DNA of 64,000 nt from an uncultured Bacteroidota bacterium (lineage in GTDB: Bacteria; Bacteroidota; Bacteroidia; JABEUT01), in assembly GCA_903916255.1 (NCBI GenBank), contig CAIWVW010000121.1:1-64000 (forward strand), written 5' to 3'. The notes under the pieces are model-generated. The model was not told the DNA's origin, ran no database searches, and saw nothing but the letters and a program-made list of their open reading frames with translations. Positions 50,466-58,375 of the stretch are shown piece by piece; position 1 is the first letter of the stretch, and each line of letters opens with the position of its first letter. Both the position numbers and the translations under genes were made by a program.

Positions 50466-50738
50466 ATGAACTCACAACACAGAAGGTTAAAAAGCGATAA
50501 CAATAATTTTGTACCCGAAGAGGGGCAACGAGACCTTTTGTGTTGTAACAAGGAGTCGCTACGTTGCCCCTCTTTGGGCGTTGAAGAGGTTGAATTAACC
50601 GATGAAACAATACAAGCCATGAAAGAGTTAGGGGAAATATTAAGGGGAATTCATAATCGTCTTATTTCAGAGGGATACACAATACGTAAGGGTGTAATCA
50701 CAAAGCCAAATGCAAACACACAAAAACCAACTGAATAA
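50466..50738 (+). CDS. Small protein, paralog of 52896-53105, overlapping the recombinase start
   Basis: EVELTDETIQAMKELGEILRGIHNRLISEGYTI shared with the 52896 protein. Confidence 0.65.
   Translation: MNSQHRRLKSDNNNFVPEEGQRDLLCCNKESLRCPSLGVEEVELTDETIQAMKELGEILRGIHNRLISEGYTIRKGVITKPNANTQKPTE
50514..50578. repeat. Hairpin element with 17-nt arms (one mismatch), inside the small ORF
   Basis: CCCGAAGAGGGGCAACG ... CGTTGCCCCTCTTTGGG. Confidence 0.8.
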
Positions 50739-52494
50739 TGTGTCGGAGAAAGAAATCTTAAAGGAAATTTCCAGTGGAAGATATAAAGATTTTTACCTTA
50801 TTTATAATCGCAAAAGCACCGATGAACCGGAAAACCAAAAAAATTCTATCAAATATCAGAAGTCCGAAAATGTTCGTTTTGCATACAAAGAACATTTGCC
50901 AATCGCTTCTGTTAGCTTGCCGGGCTTTTGTATTGACGGAATAATTTCGGAAAAGCATTCCGGATTCAAAGAAGATACAGCTTTATTATTCGGAAAAGAA
51001 GGGACTGTACAATACCGAATTGACCGACCAAAATTTTACCAACTCGTCCAATTTTTAAGCGAGGGATATTTTAAAGGTGTCATATTTCTTTGTTGGGATA
51101 GAGCGAGCCGCAATCGTGGTGATGATACGGTAATACGTAAATTGATGAAGCAACGCATTGATTTCCGTTTCACCCTGGCAAGTTATGATAAAACCAGTTC
51201 AGGCGCACTCCACATGGACATTGATGGAATGTTTGCCGAGCATCATTCCAGGGTAACAAGCGAAAAGGTTTCTTTGAATATTAAATATAAGCGTGACCAG
51301 GGGTTTTGCACCCACAAAGCCCCGGTTGGCTATCAGAATCTTGGGAATATGGAACATAAGCCATTTGACCCAGTAAGAGCCCCGGTAGTAAAAAAAATGT
51401 TTGAACTTTATGCTACTGGCAACTGGAGCCTTGCTGATATTGTCCGTTATGCAATAGAACAAGGATTTACTATGACACCAACACGCAGACAAAAAACGAA
51501 AGAAGAACGTCAGATGGAGGAGGAAGATGATATTACAATTGAACCCGAAGCCGTATGTCGTATTCCAACTTTCAATAATATTCACAAAATCTTAGTTAAT
51601 CGATTTTATACCGGAGAAGTAATTAATAGTAACGGCGAATTTATTCCAAGCAAAAGCCACGAGGCCCTTGTTTCAAAGAAGTTGTTTGAACAAGTGCAAG
51701 GTTTGCTAAACAAGAAAAACAAAAGTGTACATTATATCGAAAGATTAGATTATCCCATGCGTGGCTTAGTGCATTGCAAAGTTTGCGGTCGAGTTTACAC
51801 GCCTTATGAAAAAAAAGGAATTACATATTTCGGTAGCCGTTGTGCAAGAGATTGCCCCAACAAGAAAAAGAATATTAATATAAGATATCTTTCGGAGCAA
51901 ATCGATGGCATTTTAAACGCCCTCTATTTTACAGAAAAAGAACTTGCCCGACTTGCTGCTACTGAAAGTACGGATATAGCACTCTTTGAAATCAAAAGGC
52001 ATTCACAGCTTGAATTAAATGAGAACAAAAAGAAAAAGATACGGGAAGACCTTGCATATATTAATAGCAATAGGCTAACCTTGTTAAAAACAGGCGCATA
52101 TTCCCCCGAAACGATAGTAGCCGAAGAAAAAGACCTCAATGACAAATTGGCCGTCCTGCAAGATGAAGAAAGCACATCTGATGCATCAATGAGGGAAACA
52201 ATGAAAGAAATCATAAAACTTTCCGAACTCTTAGAAACCGTTTATTCATACTATGAAAACGCGAATCCCTATGAAAAGGAGATAATCATTAAAAAAATCT
52301 TTTCCGAACTCAAACTTGACGAAACCGGGTTGAAATATAAGGTTAAAAAAGAATTTGAACCCTTTGAAAAGCGTTTCATTGCCCCTTGGGTTCTCAAGGG
52401 TTGGCTTTCCGAAACAATACAATACGCCAACCTATTTAAATTAGTAATAAAAGACCTTGAAATATATATTCAAGATAAGGAATTGCATATATGA
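50710..52494 (+). CDS. Large serine recombinase (resolvase/invertase type with zinc ribbon)
   Basis: YLIYNRKSTDEPENQKNSIKYQ; GVIFLCWDRASRNRGD; MRGLVHCKVCGRVYTPYEKKGITYFGSRCARDC. Confidence 0.93.
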   Translation: MQTHKNQLNNVSEKEILKEISSGRYKDFYLIYNRKSTDEPENQKNSIKYQKSENVRFAYKEHLPIASVSLPGFCIDGIISEKHSGFKEDTALLFGKEGTVQYRIDRPKFYQLVQFLSEGYFKGVIFLCWDRASRNRGDDTVIRKLMKQRIDFRFTLASYDKTSSGALHMDIDGMFAEHHSRVTSEKVSLNIKYKRDQGFCTHKAPVGYQNLGNMEHKPFDPVRAPVVKKMFELYATGNWSLADIVRYAIEQGFTMTPTRRQKTKEERQMEEEDDITIEPEAVCRIPTFNNIHKILVNRFYTGEVINSNGEFIPSKSHEALVSKKLFEQVQGLLNKKNKSVHYIERLDYPMRGLVHCKVCGRVYTPYEKKGITYFGSRCARDCPNKKKNINIRYLSEQIDGILNALYFTEKELARLAATESTDIALFEIKRHSQLELNENKKKKIREDLAYINSNRLTLLKTGAYSPETIVAEEKDLNDKLAVLQDEESTSDASMRETMKEIIKLSELLETVYSYYENANPYEKEIIIKKIFSELKLDETGLKYKVKKEFEPFEKRFIAPWVLKGWLSETIQYANLFKLVIKDLEIYIQDKELHI

Positions 52495-52539
52495 GTTCCT
52501 TATCTTTTCATTTTAACAGAGCGCCTCCCTGATAGCGAG

Positions 52540-52569
52540 TTGCCGAAATCGGCAATTATTCACTCTTAC
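52540..52569 (+). promoter_or_regulatory. Palindromic site 2
   Basis: TTGCCG-AAAT-CGGCAATTATTCACTCTTAC, upstream of the 52629 XRE gene. Confidence 0.75.
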
Positions 52570-52628
52570 ATTAAAAGTCTAATTTATTTAATCTCTATTT
52601 ATTATTAGTTAATAACAATATTTAGTAT

Positions 52629-52895
52629 ATGAAAACACCAATACCAAATACATTAAAAGAACGTCGAAAACAAGCTGGCTTACGCCAGATGGATGTGGCT
52701 AATACCTTAGGATTCCATAGCATAGATAGAATATGCAGATGGGAGAAAGGTAGAGCATATCCTCATGTGCGTAATCTCTTTAAGCTCTCTAAACTCTATG
52801 GAGTTAAACCACATGAGTTGTATGCAGAACTCTTGGAGAATCTTCAGGTAGATGAAAGTCAGTTGCCGGAGGAGAAAAGGATTAAGTTTACTTAA
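52629..52895 (+). CDS. XRE-family HTH regulator
   Basis: LKERRKQAGLRQMDVANTLGFHSIDRICRWEKGRAYPHVRNLFKLSKLYGVKPHELY. Confidence 0.9.
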   Translation: MKTPIPNTLKERRKQAGLRQMDVANTLGFHSIDRICRWEKGRAYPHVRNLFKLSKLYGVKPHELYAELLENLQVDESQLPEEKRIKFT

Positions 52896-53105
52896 TTATT
52901 TTTTTCTCCTTTGATATGGTTTATATGGTTCTAAAGGAACATTTAATGTCCCATCAGGTTTATAAATTTTACCATCTTTGATTGTATAGCCTTCAGAGAT
53001 TAGTCTGTTGTGAATTCCTCGCAAGATTTCACCAAGCTCTTTCATGGCCTGGATTGTTTCCTCTGAAAGTTCCACTTCAGGAGTTTCATTGTTTTGGTTT
53101 TGCAT
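52896..53105 (-). CDS. Small protein, paralog of the 50466-50738 product
   Basis: MQNQNNETPEVELSEETIQAMKELGEILRGIHNRLISEGYTIKDGKIYKPDG. Confidence 0.75.
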   Translation of the reverse strand: MQNQNNETPEVELSEETIQAMKELGEILRGIHNRLISEGYTIKDGKIYKPDGTLNVPLEPYKPYQRRKK

Positions 53106-53131
53106 AAATGTTTGTGGTTAATAATAAAAAA

Positions 53132-53147
53132 TACCGCAGGAGCGGTA
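53132..53147 (-). terminator. Probable intrinsic terminator for the 53236-54657 gene
   Basis: Minus strand TACCGC-TCCT-GCGGTA followed by TTTTTTATT. Confidence 0.6.
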
Positions 53148-53235
53148 GAGTTGTATTATCCACTTGGAAAATAAAAGCACCATTTTTACATTGGTGTTTT
53201 TGTTTTACCTGTCTTCGTACTTTCAGGAAGGGGTT

Positions 53236-54657
53236 TTAGTATTTTGTACCAACGTAGAATCCATGCCTACCACCACACCTGTACCCATTTTTATCTTTAT
53301 GAACTCCAAGACTTCCATTATTTTTGGTCTTTGTGAATTTTCTGCCACAATAGGAACATTGATAAGTATATTTTGGACCAAAATGCTTCTTGCTATATGA
53401 ACTACCTATTCTTACTCTAGATATAGGTGAGCGTGTAGGTCTATTGGGATCAAAAAGATACGGATTTTCGGGTCTTTCACCTGCTTTAGATAATTCGATT
53501 GGGTATCGTGGGCTAAACTTTTCTTCGGTATTTTCAATAGATTGGAAATTCTCAGGAACAAAGCACCTGATGCCTGGCATACTTCTTCCTCCAACAGCAT
53601 TATAAACATATAAATATTCGCGCTCTGCTCCATCTTTCCGCTTAAGATATTTAAGGGAGTATGGTTCTATTATTCTCTCTTGATGATTGTATATTATCTT
53701 AAGAAGTGTTTGCTCACGACCTGCTTTCATTATTTTAACCCTTATGTCCGCATCAAAGTATGCAAATTGATAATAACTATTGTCTGGGTAGATTGAAAAA
53801 AGACCTTCTAAATCAGCTAAGAAAAAGGTAATTGCTTCTTCAACTCCAAAAATAGTCTGCTTTGCACAAATGATTGTCTTTACCCAAAATTCTTTAAAGA
53901 AATCAAAAGGTGTTTTGTGCAAAATCTCTTTAAGAACATGAGGGTTTCTTCCAAAGATGGTTTTTTGAACAAAAGTTTCCACAACTTCTTCCTTATTTAA
54001 ATTACCACCCAATAATTTTATTGAATATACATAATCAAATAGGTCGGGAGCATGTTGCCTTTGCAAGAGACATTTTAGTTTCGTTGCAATGATCTCTTCA
54101 AGTTTCATACATTGAATTTCGCAGGATACCTCAGAAGCATCAGAATATGGATGTATTAATTTTACCTTTTGAAGCGAAAGCAGTATCCTATCAAATCTTG
54201 TAATGTCCATTGAAATTTTTATCTTCAGATGATCTGGTTTTCCATAGAAGTCTTTGAAGTAAATTTTTGCTTCATAAACCTTTAGATCAGGTATTGGAGC
54301 TTCACTAGCAAGGAATTTTTCTTCTACTTTGTTATCCTCCTTAACAAAAGCTACCCCGGCCTTTTCTTGGATAAAATCACAAACTTTATTAATTTCTTCC
54401 AGTAAAATAGATTGCTCAATATCTCCAGGAATCCCAAAATCTAAATCGGATGAAAACCGAGTATTTTCAAAATACCCCTTTCTTAAAGCGTTACCGCCCT
54501 TTAAAAAAATGGAGTCCTTTAATTCACTAACAGTAAAGATTCCAGAAATAAACCAACCGAAAACGTAATCTCTTTCCACGTTGGCTATATGGATTTCAAA
54601 TTCCTTTGATTTGGCTTCTATTTCTTCACGAGTAATCACAAAGGCAATTATACTCAT
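53236..54657 (-). CDS. AbiEii/AbiGii-type nucleotidyltransferase with WYL-like and zinc-finger-like C-terminal regions
   Basis: FLKGGNALRKGYFENTRFSSDLDFGIP; IIEPYSLKYLKRKDGAEREYLYVYNAVGGRSMPGIRCFVPENF; YQCSYCGRKFTKTKNNGSLGVHKDKNGYRCGGRHG. Confidence 0.85.
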   Translation of the reverse strand: MSIIAFVITREEIEAKSKEFEIHIANVERDYVFGWFISGIFTVSELKDSIFLKGGNALRKGYFENTRFSSDLDFGIPGDIEQSILLEEINKVCDFIQEKAGVAFVKEDNKVEEKFLASEAPIPDLKVYEAKIYFKDFYGKPDHLKIKISMDITRFDRILLSLQKVKLIHPYSDASEVSCEIQCMKLEEIIATKLKCLLQRQHAPDLFDYVYSIKLLGGNLNKEEVVETFVQKTIFGRNPHVLKEILHKTPFDFFKEFWVKTIICAKQTIFGVEEAITFFLADLEGLFSIYPDNSYYQFAYFDADIRVKIMKAGREQTLLKIIYNHQERIIEPYSLKYLKRKDGAEREYLYVYNAVGGRSMPGIRCFVPENFQSIENTEEKFSPRYPIELSKAGERPENPYLFDPNRPTRSPISRVRIGSSYSKKHFGPKYTYQCSYCGRKFTKTKNNGSLGVHKDKNGYRCGGRHGFYVGTKY

Positions 54658-54760
54658 TTATCGTGAGTTCGGAAATCTTTATTTGGGTCTTTACATTCTA
54701 TAAATAATATTGTCCCAGAAGCCTTATGGAATATAGGAAATTGTTATTTATAACAATCGA

Positions 54761-54847
54761 TGGGTACTCAAGGGTTGGCTTTCCGAACTCCTTACATATT
54801 CATCTTATATAAAGAATGGTATTAAAGAACTGGAAATTTATCAATAA
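54761..54847 (+). pseudogene. 3' remnant of a second serine recombinase
   Basis: Translates to WVLKGWLSELLTYSSYIKNGIKELEIYQ*, matching the C-terminus of the intact recombinase (WVLKGWLSETIQYANLFKLVIKDLEIYIQ). Confidence 0.8.
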
Positions 54848-54854
54848 TGAAAAA

Positions 54855-54870
54855 TTGCCGGGTTCAGCAA
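54855..54870 (+). promoter_or_regulatory. Palindromic site 3
   Basis: TTGCCG-GGTT-CAGCAA, upstream of the PemK/MazF-like gene. Confidence 0.65.
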
Positions 54871-54910
54871 TTTTCAAAAATCAAAGAAAAGAGTATGATA
54901 TAATTTTATT

Positions 54911-55312
54911 ATGAAACCTGAAGAGAAAAACTATGATGATTGGAATATTGTTAAAAAACAAACCGATAGCATTAAAGCGGAAATTAAATTACGTGCTGGA
55001 GAAATTCGTTGGTGTAGATTTGGAATCAATATCGGTAATGAAATAATTGGGAAAGACAGTACTTTCCATAGACCTGTATTGATTTTAAAGAAATTTTCTG
55101 GTGATGTATTTTTTGGTTTACCGTTAACTACAAAATCACATAAGGGAGATTGGTATTATCAAATCATTCATAGCGATACAACCCAAACAATTATTTTAAA
55201 TCAGGGAAGAATTTTAGATAGAAAAAGACTTGAAGAAAAAATGTTTGAGGTGTCAGAAACTGAATTGGAAAAAATAAAGAAAGCGTACTGTACTCTAATA
55301 AGTAAGGCTTAA
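54911..55312 (+). CDS. PemK/MazF-like toxin family protein
   Basis: LRAGEIRWCRFGINIGNEIIGKDSTFHRPVLILKKFSGDVFFGLPLTTKSHKGDWYYQI...ILNQGRILDRKRL. Confidence 0.85.
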   Translation: MKPEEKNYDDWNIVKKQTDSIKAEIKLRAGEIRWCRFGINIGNEIIGKDSTFHRPVLILKKFSGDVFFGLPLTTKSHKGDWYYQIIHSDTTQTIILNQGRILDRKRLEEKMFEVSETELEKIKKAYCTLISKA

Positions 55313-55410
55313 AAATACCAAAGGCCGCCTTTCGTTTAGACGGCCCTTGAATGGGTTACCCCAACTTGTACTTGAAGTATATATAATCCCGTTGGAAAGT
55401 CAACTAGTTA

Positions 55411-55803
55411 TTATAAATTGCTAAATACCCCTTTTGTTGGTTTCTTTTCAGAGGCTTCCCTTTCCATCGCAACATGAATTCCCTTTATTTTCCGCTCATC
55501 CAGTTCCGGTGAATTCCAATTATTAGGCTTATAGAATGACCCAAACCCTTTTCCAAAAACAAAGTCGTGTTCTTTTTTAAATTTAGGATTTGTAAAAATT
55601 TCAAGATAGGTAAACAGATTATTCACCACTTCAATATTAAATGCCTTCATCTCTTTATCTGATATTTTTCCTTCTGCATGATAATTTTCAATAACGGTAT
55701 TGCGCACCCCATGAACTGCCAACCGAAGGGCTAATTCTTGGTTGCTTTTGCTGCATAATTCCTCTTTTATAGTGGGGTTTTTCTTCATAAACATATTAAG
55801 CAT
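55411..55803 (-). CDS. Hypothetical protein
   Basis: Long ORF with no overlapping competitor; no family recognised. Confidence 0.5.
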   Translation of the reverse strand: MLNMFMKKNPTIKEELCSKSNQELALRLAVHGVRNTVIENYHAEGKISDKEMKAFNIEVVNNLFTYLEIFTNPKFKKEHDFVFGKGFGSFYKPNNWNSPELDERKIKGIHVAMEREASEKKPTKGVFSNL

Positions 55804-55913
55804 ATACCGCCCACTCTTAGGAAGTCAATTAAATCTATAAACCTAAATATCCCTTATTTTATAGGGTAAAGGCCAACAAGTGTTGGAATAAGAGGCTTAT
55901 TTGTCTTAGGCAC

Positions 55914-55942
55914 TTGACATTTTATTAAATATGTGTTACTAT
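55914..55942 (+). promoter_or_regulatory. Sequence resembling a sigma70 promoter of the proteobacterial type
   Basis: TTGACA - 17 nt - TACTAT. Confidence 0.4.
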
Positions 55943-55974
55943 ATACGAGTATAGAGTTAAGTTATCCCCAAAAA

Positions 55975-55990
55975 TTGCCGAATCCGGCAA
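55975..55990 (+). promoter_or_regulatory. Palindromic site 4
   Basis: TTGCCG-AATC-CGGCAA, with arms extending to AAAAATTGCCG/CGGCAATTTTT; upstream of the 56041 XRE gene. Confidence 0.75.
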
Positions 55991-56040
55991 TTTTTCCCTT
56001 CTATGTTAACCCACCAGCAATTGGTAGGTTTATTTTAATT

Positions 56041-56337
56041 ATGGAACAGTTAATAGCAAAACTGAAGAAGTCCATCCGGTACAGGATGTATCGGAAGAAG
56101 AGACACTTTTCGCAAAAGGAGGCCGCCGGGAAGTTGGGGCTTAAATCTCCTGCCGAACTATCACGCTGGGAAAGCGGTACGCTGACACCACGACTTATTA
56201 ATATCTGTAAGCTTCTTTTGCTGTACGATGTTTCCTTTGAAGAACTTTTTCATGATTTCCTTGAAGTGGTGCGGGAGGAATATCCTGAATTAACGGAGAA
56301 CCCACATGTTGCAAGCAGTACAAATATTTATGAATAA
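56041..56337 (+). CDS. XRE-family HTH regulator
   Basis: MEQLIAKLKKSIRYRMYRKKRHFSQKEAAGKLGLKSPAELSRWESGTLTPRLINICKLLLLYDVSFEELF. Confidence 0.88.
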   Translation: MEQLIAKLKKSIRYRMYRKKRHFSQKEAAGKLGLKSPAELSRWESGTLTPRLINICKLLLLYDVSFEELFHDFLEVVREEYPELTENPHVASSTNIYE

Positions 56338-56824
56338 ATCTATTCCAAAATCAAAAACAGTTCTTGGGATTAGCCTAGGGACAAGGTACACGGGCGTGGC
56401 CGTTTTCCGGCACGGTGAACTTATAGAATACCAGACAAAGGTATTTAATGGAAAAATAACGAAAAAGAAATTGAAACGTATTCTTAATTCTTTGGAAAAA
56501 CAGATTGCATATTACACTGTAGATTCTATTGCAATGAAAATACCGGAAGGCGAAGCACGTTCAAAAGAAATACGGCAAATAATTTTAGATATAGAAAAAA
56601 TCGCAAAAGATAAAAAGCTGCAATTTTTCAGATATACTATTTCCGATTTAAAACAAACATGTTTCCCTGATGAAAAAGCGAACAGGCAAGACTTGGCGGA
56701 ATATTTGATGCAGAAATATCCTGAACTCTCCTTCGTGGAGAAGTGCGGTTTAAACCGGCACACATATTACGGGAAAATGTTTGAAGCGGTGGCTGCCGGA
56801 ATGCAGCATTGCATAAAACCATAA
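56330..56824 (+). CDS. RuvC/RNase H-fold-like protein
   Basis: VLGISLGTRYTGVAVFRHGELIEYQTKVF; DSIAMKIPEGEARSKEIRQI; KMFEAVAAGMQHC. Confidence 0.65.
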   Translation: MNKSIPKSKTVLGISLGTRYTGVAVFRHGELIEYQTKVFNGKITKKKLKRILNSLEKQIAYYTVDSIAMKIPEGEARSKEIRQIILDIEKIAKDKKLQFFRYTISDLKQTCFPDEKANRQDLAEYLMQKYPELSFVEKCGLNRHTYYGKMFEAVAAGMQHCIKP

Positions 56825-56840
56825 TTGCCGAAGTCGGCAA
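56825..56840 (+). promoter_or_regulatory. Palindromic site 5
   Basis: TTGCCG-AAGT-CGGCAA followed by TTATTCACTCTA, upstream of the methylase-like gene. Confidence 0.75.
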
Positions 56841-56897
56841 TTATTCACTCTATCTGTAACATTTCATCCCTGCTATTCTTTGCATAAAACAGTTCTT

Positions 56898-57680
56898 ATG
56901 CAACAAAAAAAAGAAACCTTTGAAAGTATTATTGAGTCGTTCCGATACAAGCACGACTTGCGTTCCGTCTTTGACGATTTCCTAACCATGACCCTGTGTG
57001 CTTTTTCATTTAACCCCGCAACGGGTAAATCCTACCAAGAGGAACTGTACTTGGAAACCATTGCCAAGTACAAAAAAGAGGAAGGGCTGAAATTTCCAAA
57101 TCTGCTTGCAACCCTCACAAATGAAATGGAAGAGAGATTAAGCGATAGCCAGGGCAATGATGTACTTGGAGATTACTACGGAAACTACCTATACAGGAAA
57201 GGGGCACAGCAATACTTCACTCCCTGGCATGTTTGCTTAATGATGGCAGAGTGCTCGTGCGGTGAAAGTAAAAAAGTGGAGCAAGAAAAACCGCTCCGCA
57301 TACTTGACCCCTGCTGTGGAAGTGGACGGATGCTTCTTGCTTCAGGTAGGGTAAATGGGCCTGGGCATGAATATTACGGAATAGATATTGACAGTACATG
57401 CGTAAAAATGACTGCCATTAACCTATTCTTAAACGGCATGTTTCATTCAGAGGTCATGTGCGCCGATGCTTTAGTCCCGGAAGATTTCAATTTCAGCTAC
57501 CGTATTTCATTTTTACCATTTGGAATATTCAAAGTTGAGAAAAAAGAAGATTCCCTACTATGGCATCTTAGCAAAGAGTCTTTCAAGAAACCCGCACCGG
57601 AAAACAATTTATTATTGCCTTCAGAGGAAAACAATCACAGTAAAAATTCGCAAGAAAGTACACAGCTTACTTTCTTTTAA
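56898..57680 (+). CDS. N-6 adenine DNA methylase-like protein with degenerate motif IV
   Basis: GAQQYFTPWHVCLMMAE; LRILDPCCGSGRMLLASGRVNGPGHEYYGIDIDSTCVKMTAINLFLNG; NPPY replaced by SYRISFLPFGIFKVEKKE. Confidence 0.8.
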   Translation: MQQKKETFESIIESFRYKHDLRSVFDDFLTMTLCAFSFNPATGKSYQEELYLETIAKYKKEEGLKFPNLLATLTNEMEERLSDSQGNDVLGDYYGNYLYRKGAQQYFTPWHVCLMMAECSCGESKKVEQEKPLRILDPCCGSGRMLLASGRVNGPGHEYYGIDIDSTCVKMTAINLFLNGMFHSEVMCADALVPEDFNFSYRISFLPFGIFKVEKKEDSLLWHLSKESFKKPAPENNLLLPSEENNHSKNSQESTQLTFF

Positions 57681-57687
57681 CGAATGC

Positions 57688-57719
57688 AAAGCAACCCCAA
57701 AAAAAGGGTTGCTTTTTTT
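57688..57719 (+). terminator. Rho-independent terminator
   Basis: AAAGCAACCC-caaaaaaa-GGGTTGCTTTTTTT. Confidence 0.9.
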
Positions 57720-57730
57720 CTTTTTACCAA

Positions 57731-57746
57731 TTGCTGACTTCGGCAT
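57731..57746 (+). promoter_or_regulatory. Palindromic site 6
   Basis: TTGCTG-ACTT-CGGCAT followed by TTTTTCACTCTTA. Confidence 0.7.
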
Positions 57747-57827
57747 TTTTTCACTCTTATTTCCCTTCGCTGTTTTACATAGACTGTTTTGGAACACTAA
57801 TTCCTTAACAATTTTAAAACAAAAAAC

Positions 57828-58310
57828 ATGTGTACAAGCAGAATTGCGGTATTGCAAAAAGAAGACGGTTCAGTAAAATCGGTTTACTGTCGTCATTCAG
57901 GAAATCTTTCAGGATTTGGAGCAGGTCAAACGCTATTAACGCATTACGACACTTATGAGAGAGCTAATGCATTGGTAGCATTGGGTAAATTACAGTGGGT
58001 TTGCCAATATCTTGACCCGTTACCGGAAGCACCACACGCTTATTCACTTAACCGAACGATCAAAACTCATTCCATGAGAAGCCCGCAATTAGATGTAACT
58101 ATTGCATACCACCGGGAGGGAAAAAGGAAATTTAGGCAACAAATAGACACATCCGTAGAAAGCTTCTATAAAAACGAACATTTTGAAGAATACAATTATC
58201 TTTTCATGAATGAACAATGGTACGTTAAAAATATAAACTTCACAGATGGAGAGTGGGTTGTATTAACTGAAGAGTTAATATCATTGGAAAATGAGCGGCC
58301 ATTTTCATAA
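57828..58310 (+). CDS. Hypothetical protein, tandem paralog of 58472-58930
   Basis: IAVLQKEDGSVKSVYCRHSG...LLTHYDTYERANALVALGKLQWV...LDPLPEAP...VTIAYHREGKRKF. Confidence 0.75.
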   Translation: MCTSRIAVLQKEDGSVKSVYCRHSGNLSGFGAGQTLLTHYDTYERANALVALGKLQWVCQYLDPLPEAPHAYSLNRTIKTHSMRSPQLDVTIAYHREGKRKFRQQIDTSVESFYKNEHFEEYNYLFMNEQWYVKNINFTDGEWVVLTEELISLENERPFS

Positions 58311-58333
58311 ATAAAAAGTGAACAATTCCCTCT

Positions 58334-58364
58334 AAAGTGGACACTCAAAATGTCCACTTTTTTT
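58334..58364 (+). terminator. Rho-independent terminator
   Basis: AAAGTGGACA-ctcaaaa-TGTCCACTTTTTTT. Confidence 0.9.
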
Positions 58365-58375
58365 ATTTTCAAGAG

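Noticed and set aside
50402-50620. 72-aa ORF on minus strand
   Set aside because: Covers the hairpin element and is antisense to the small ORF conserved with 52896-53105; no support.
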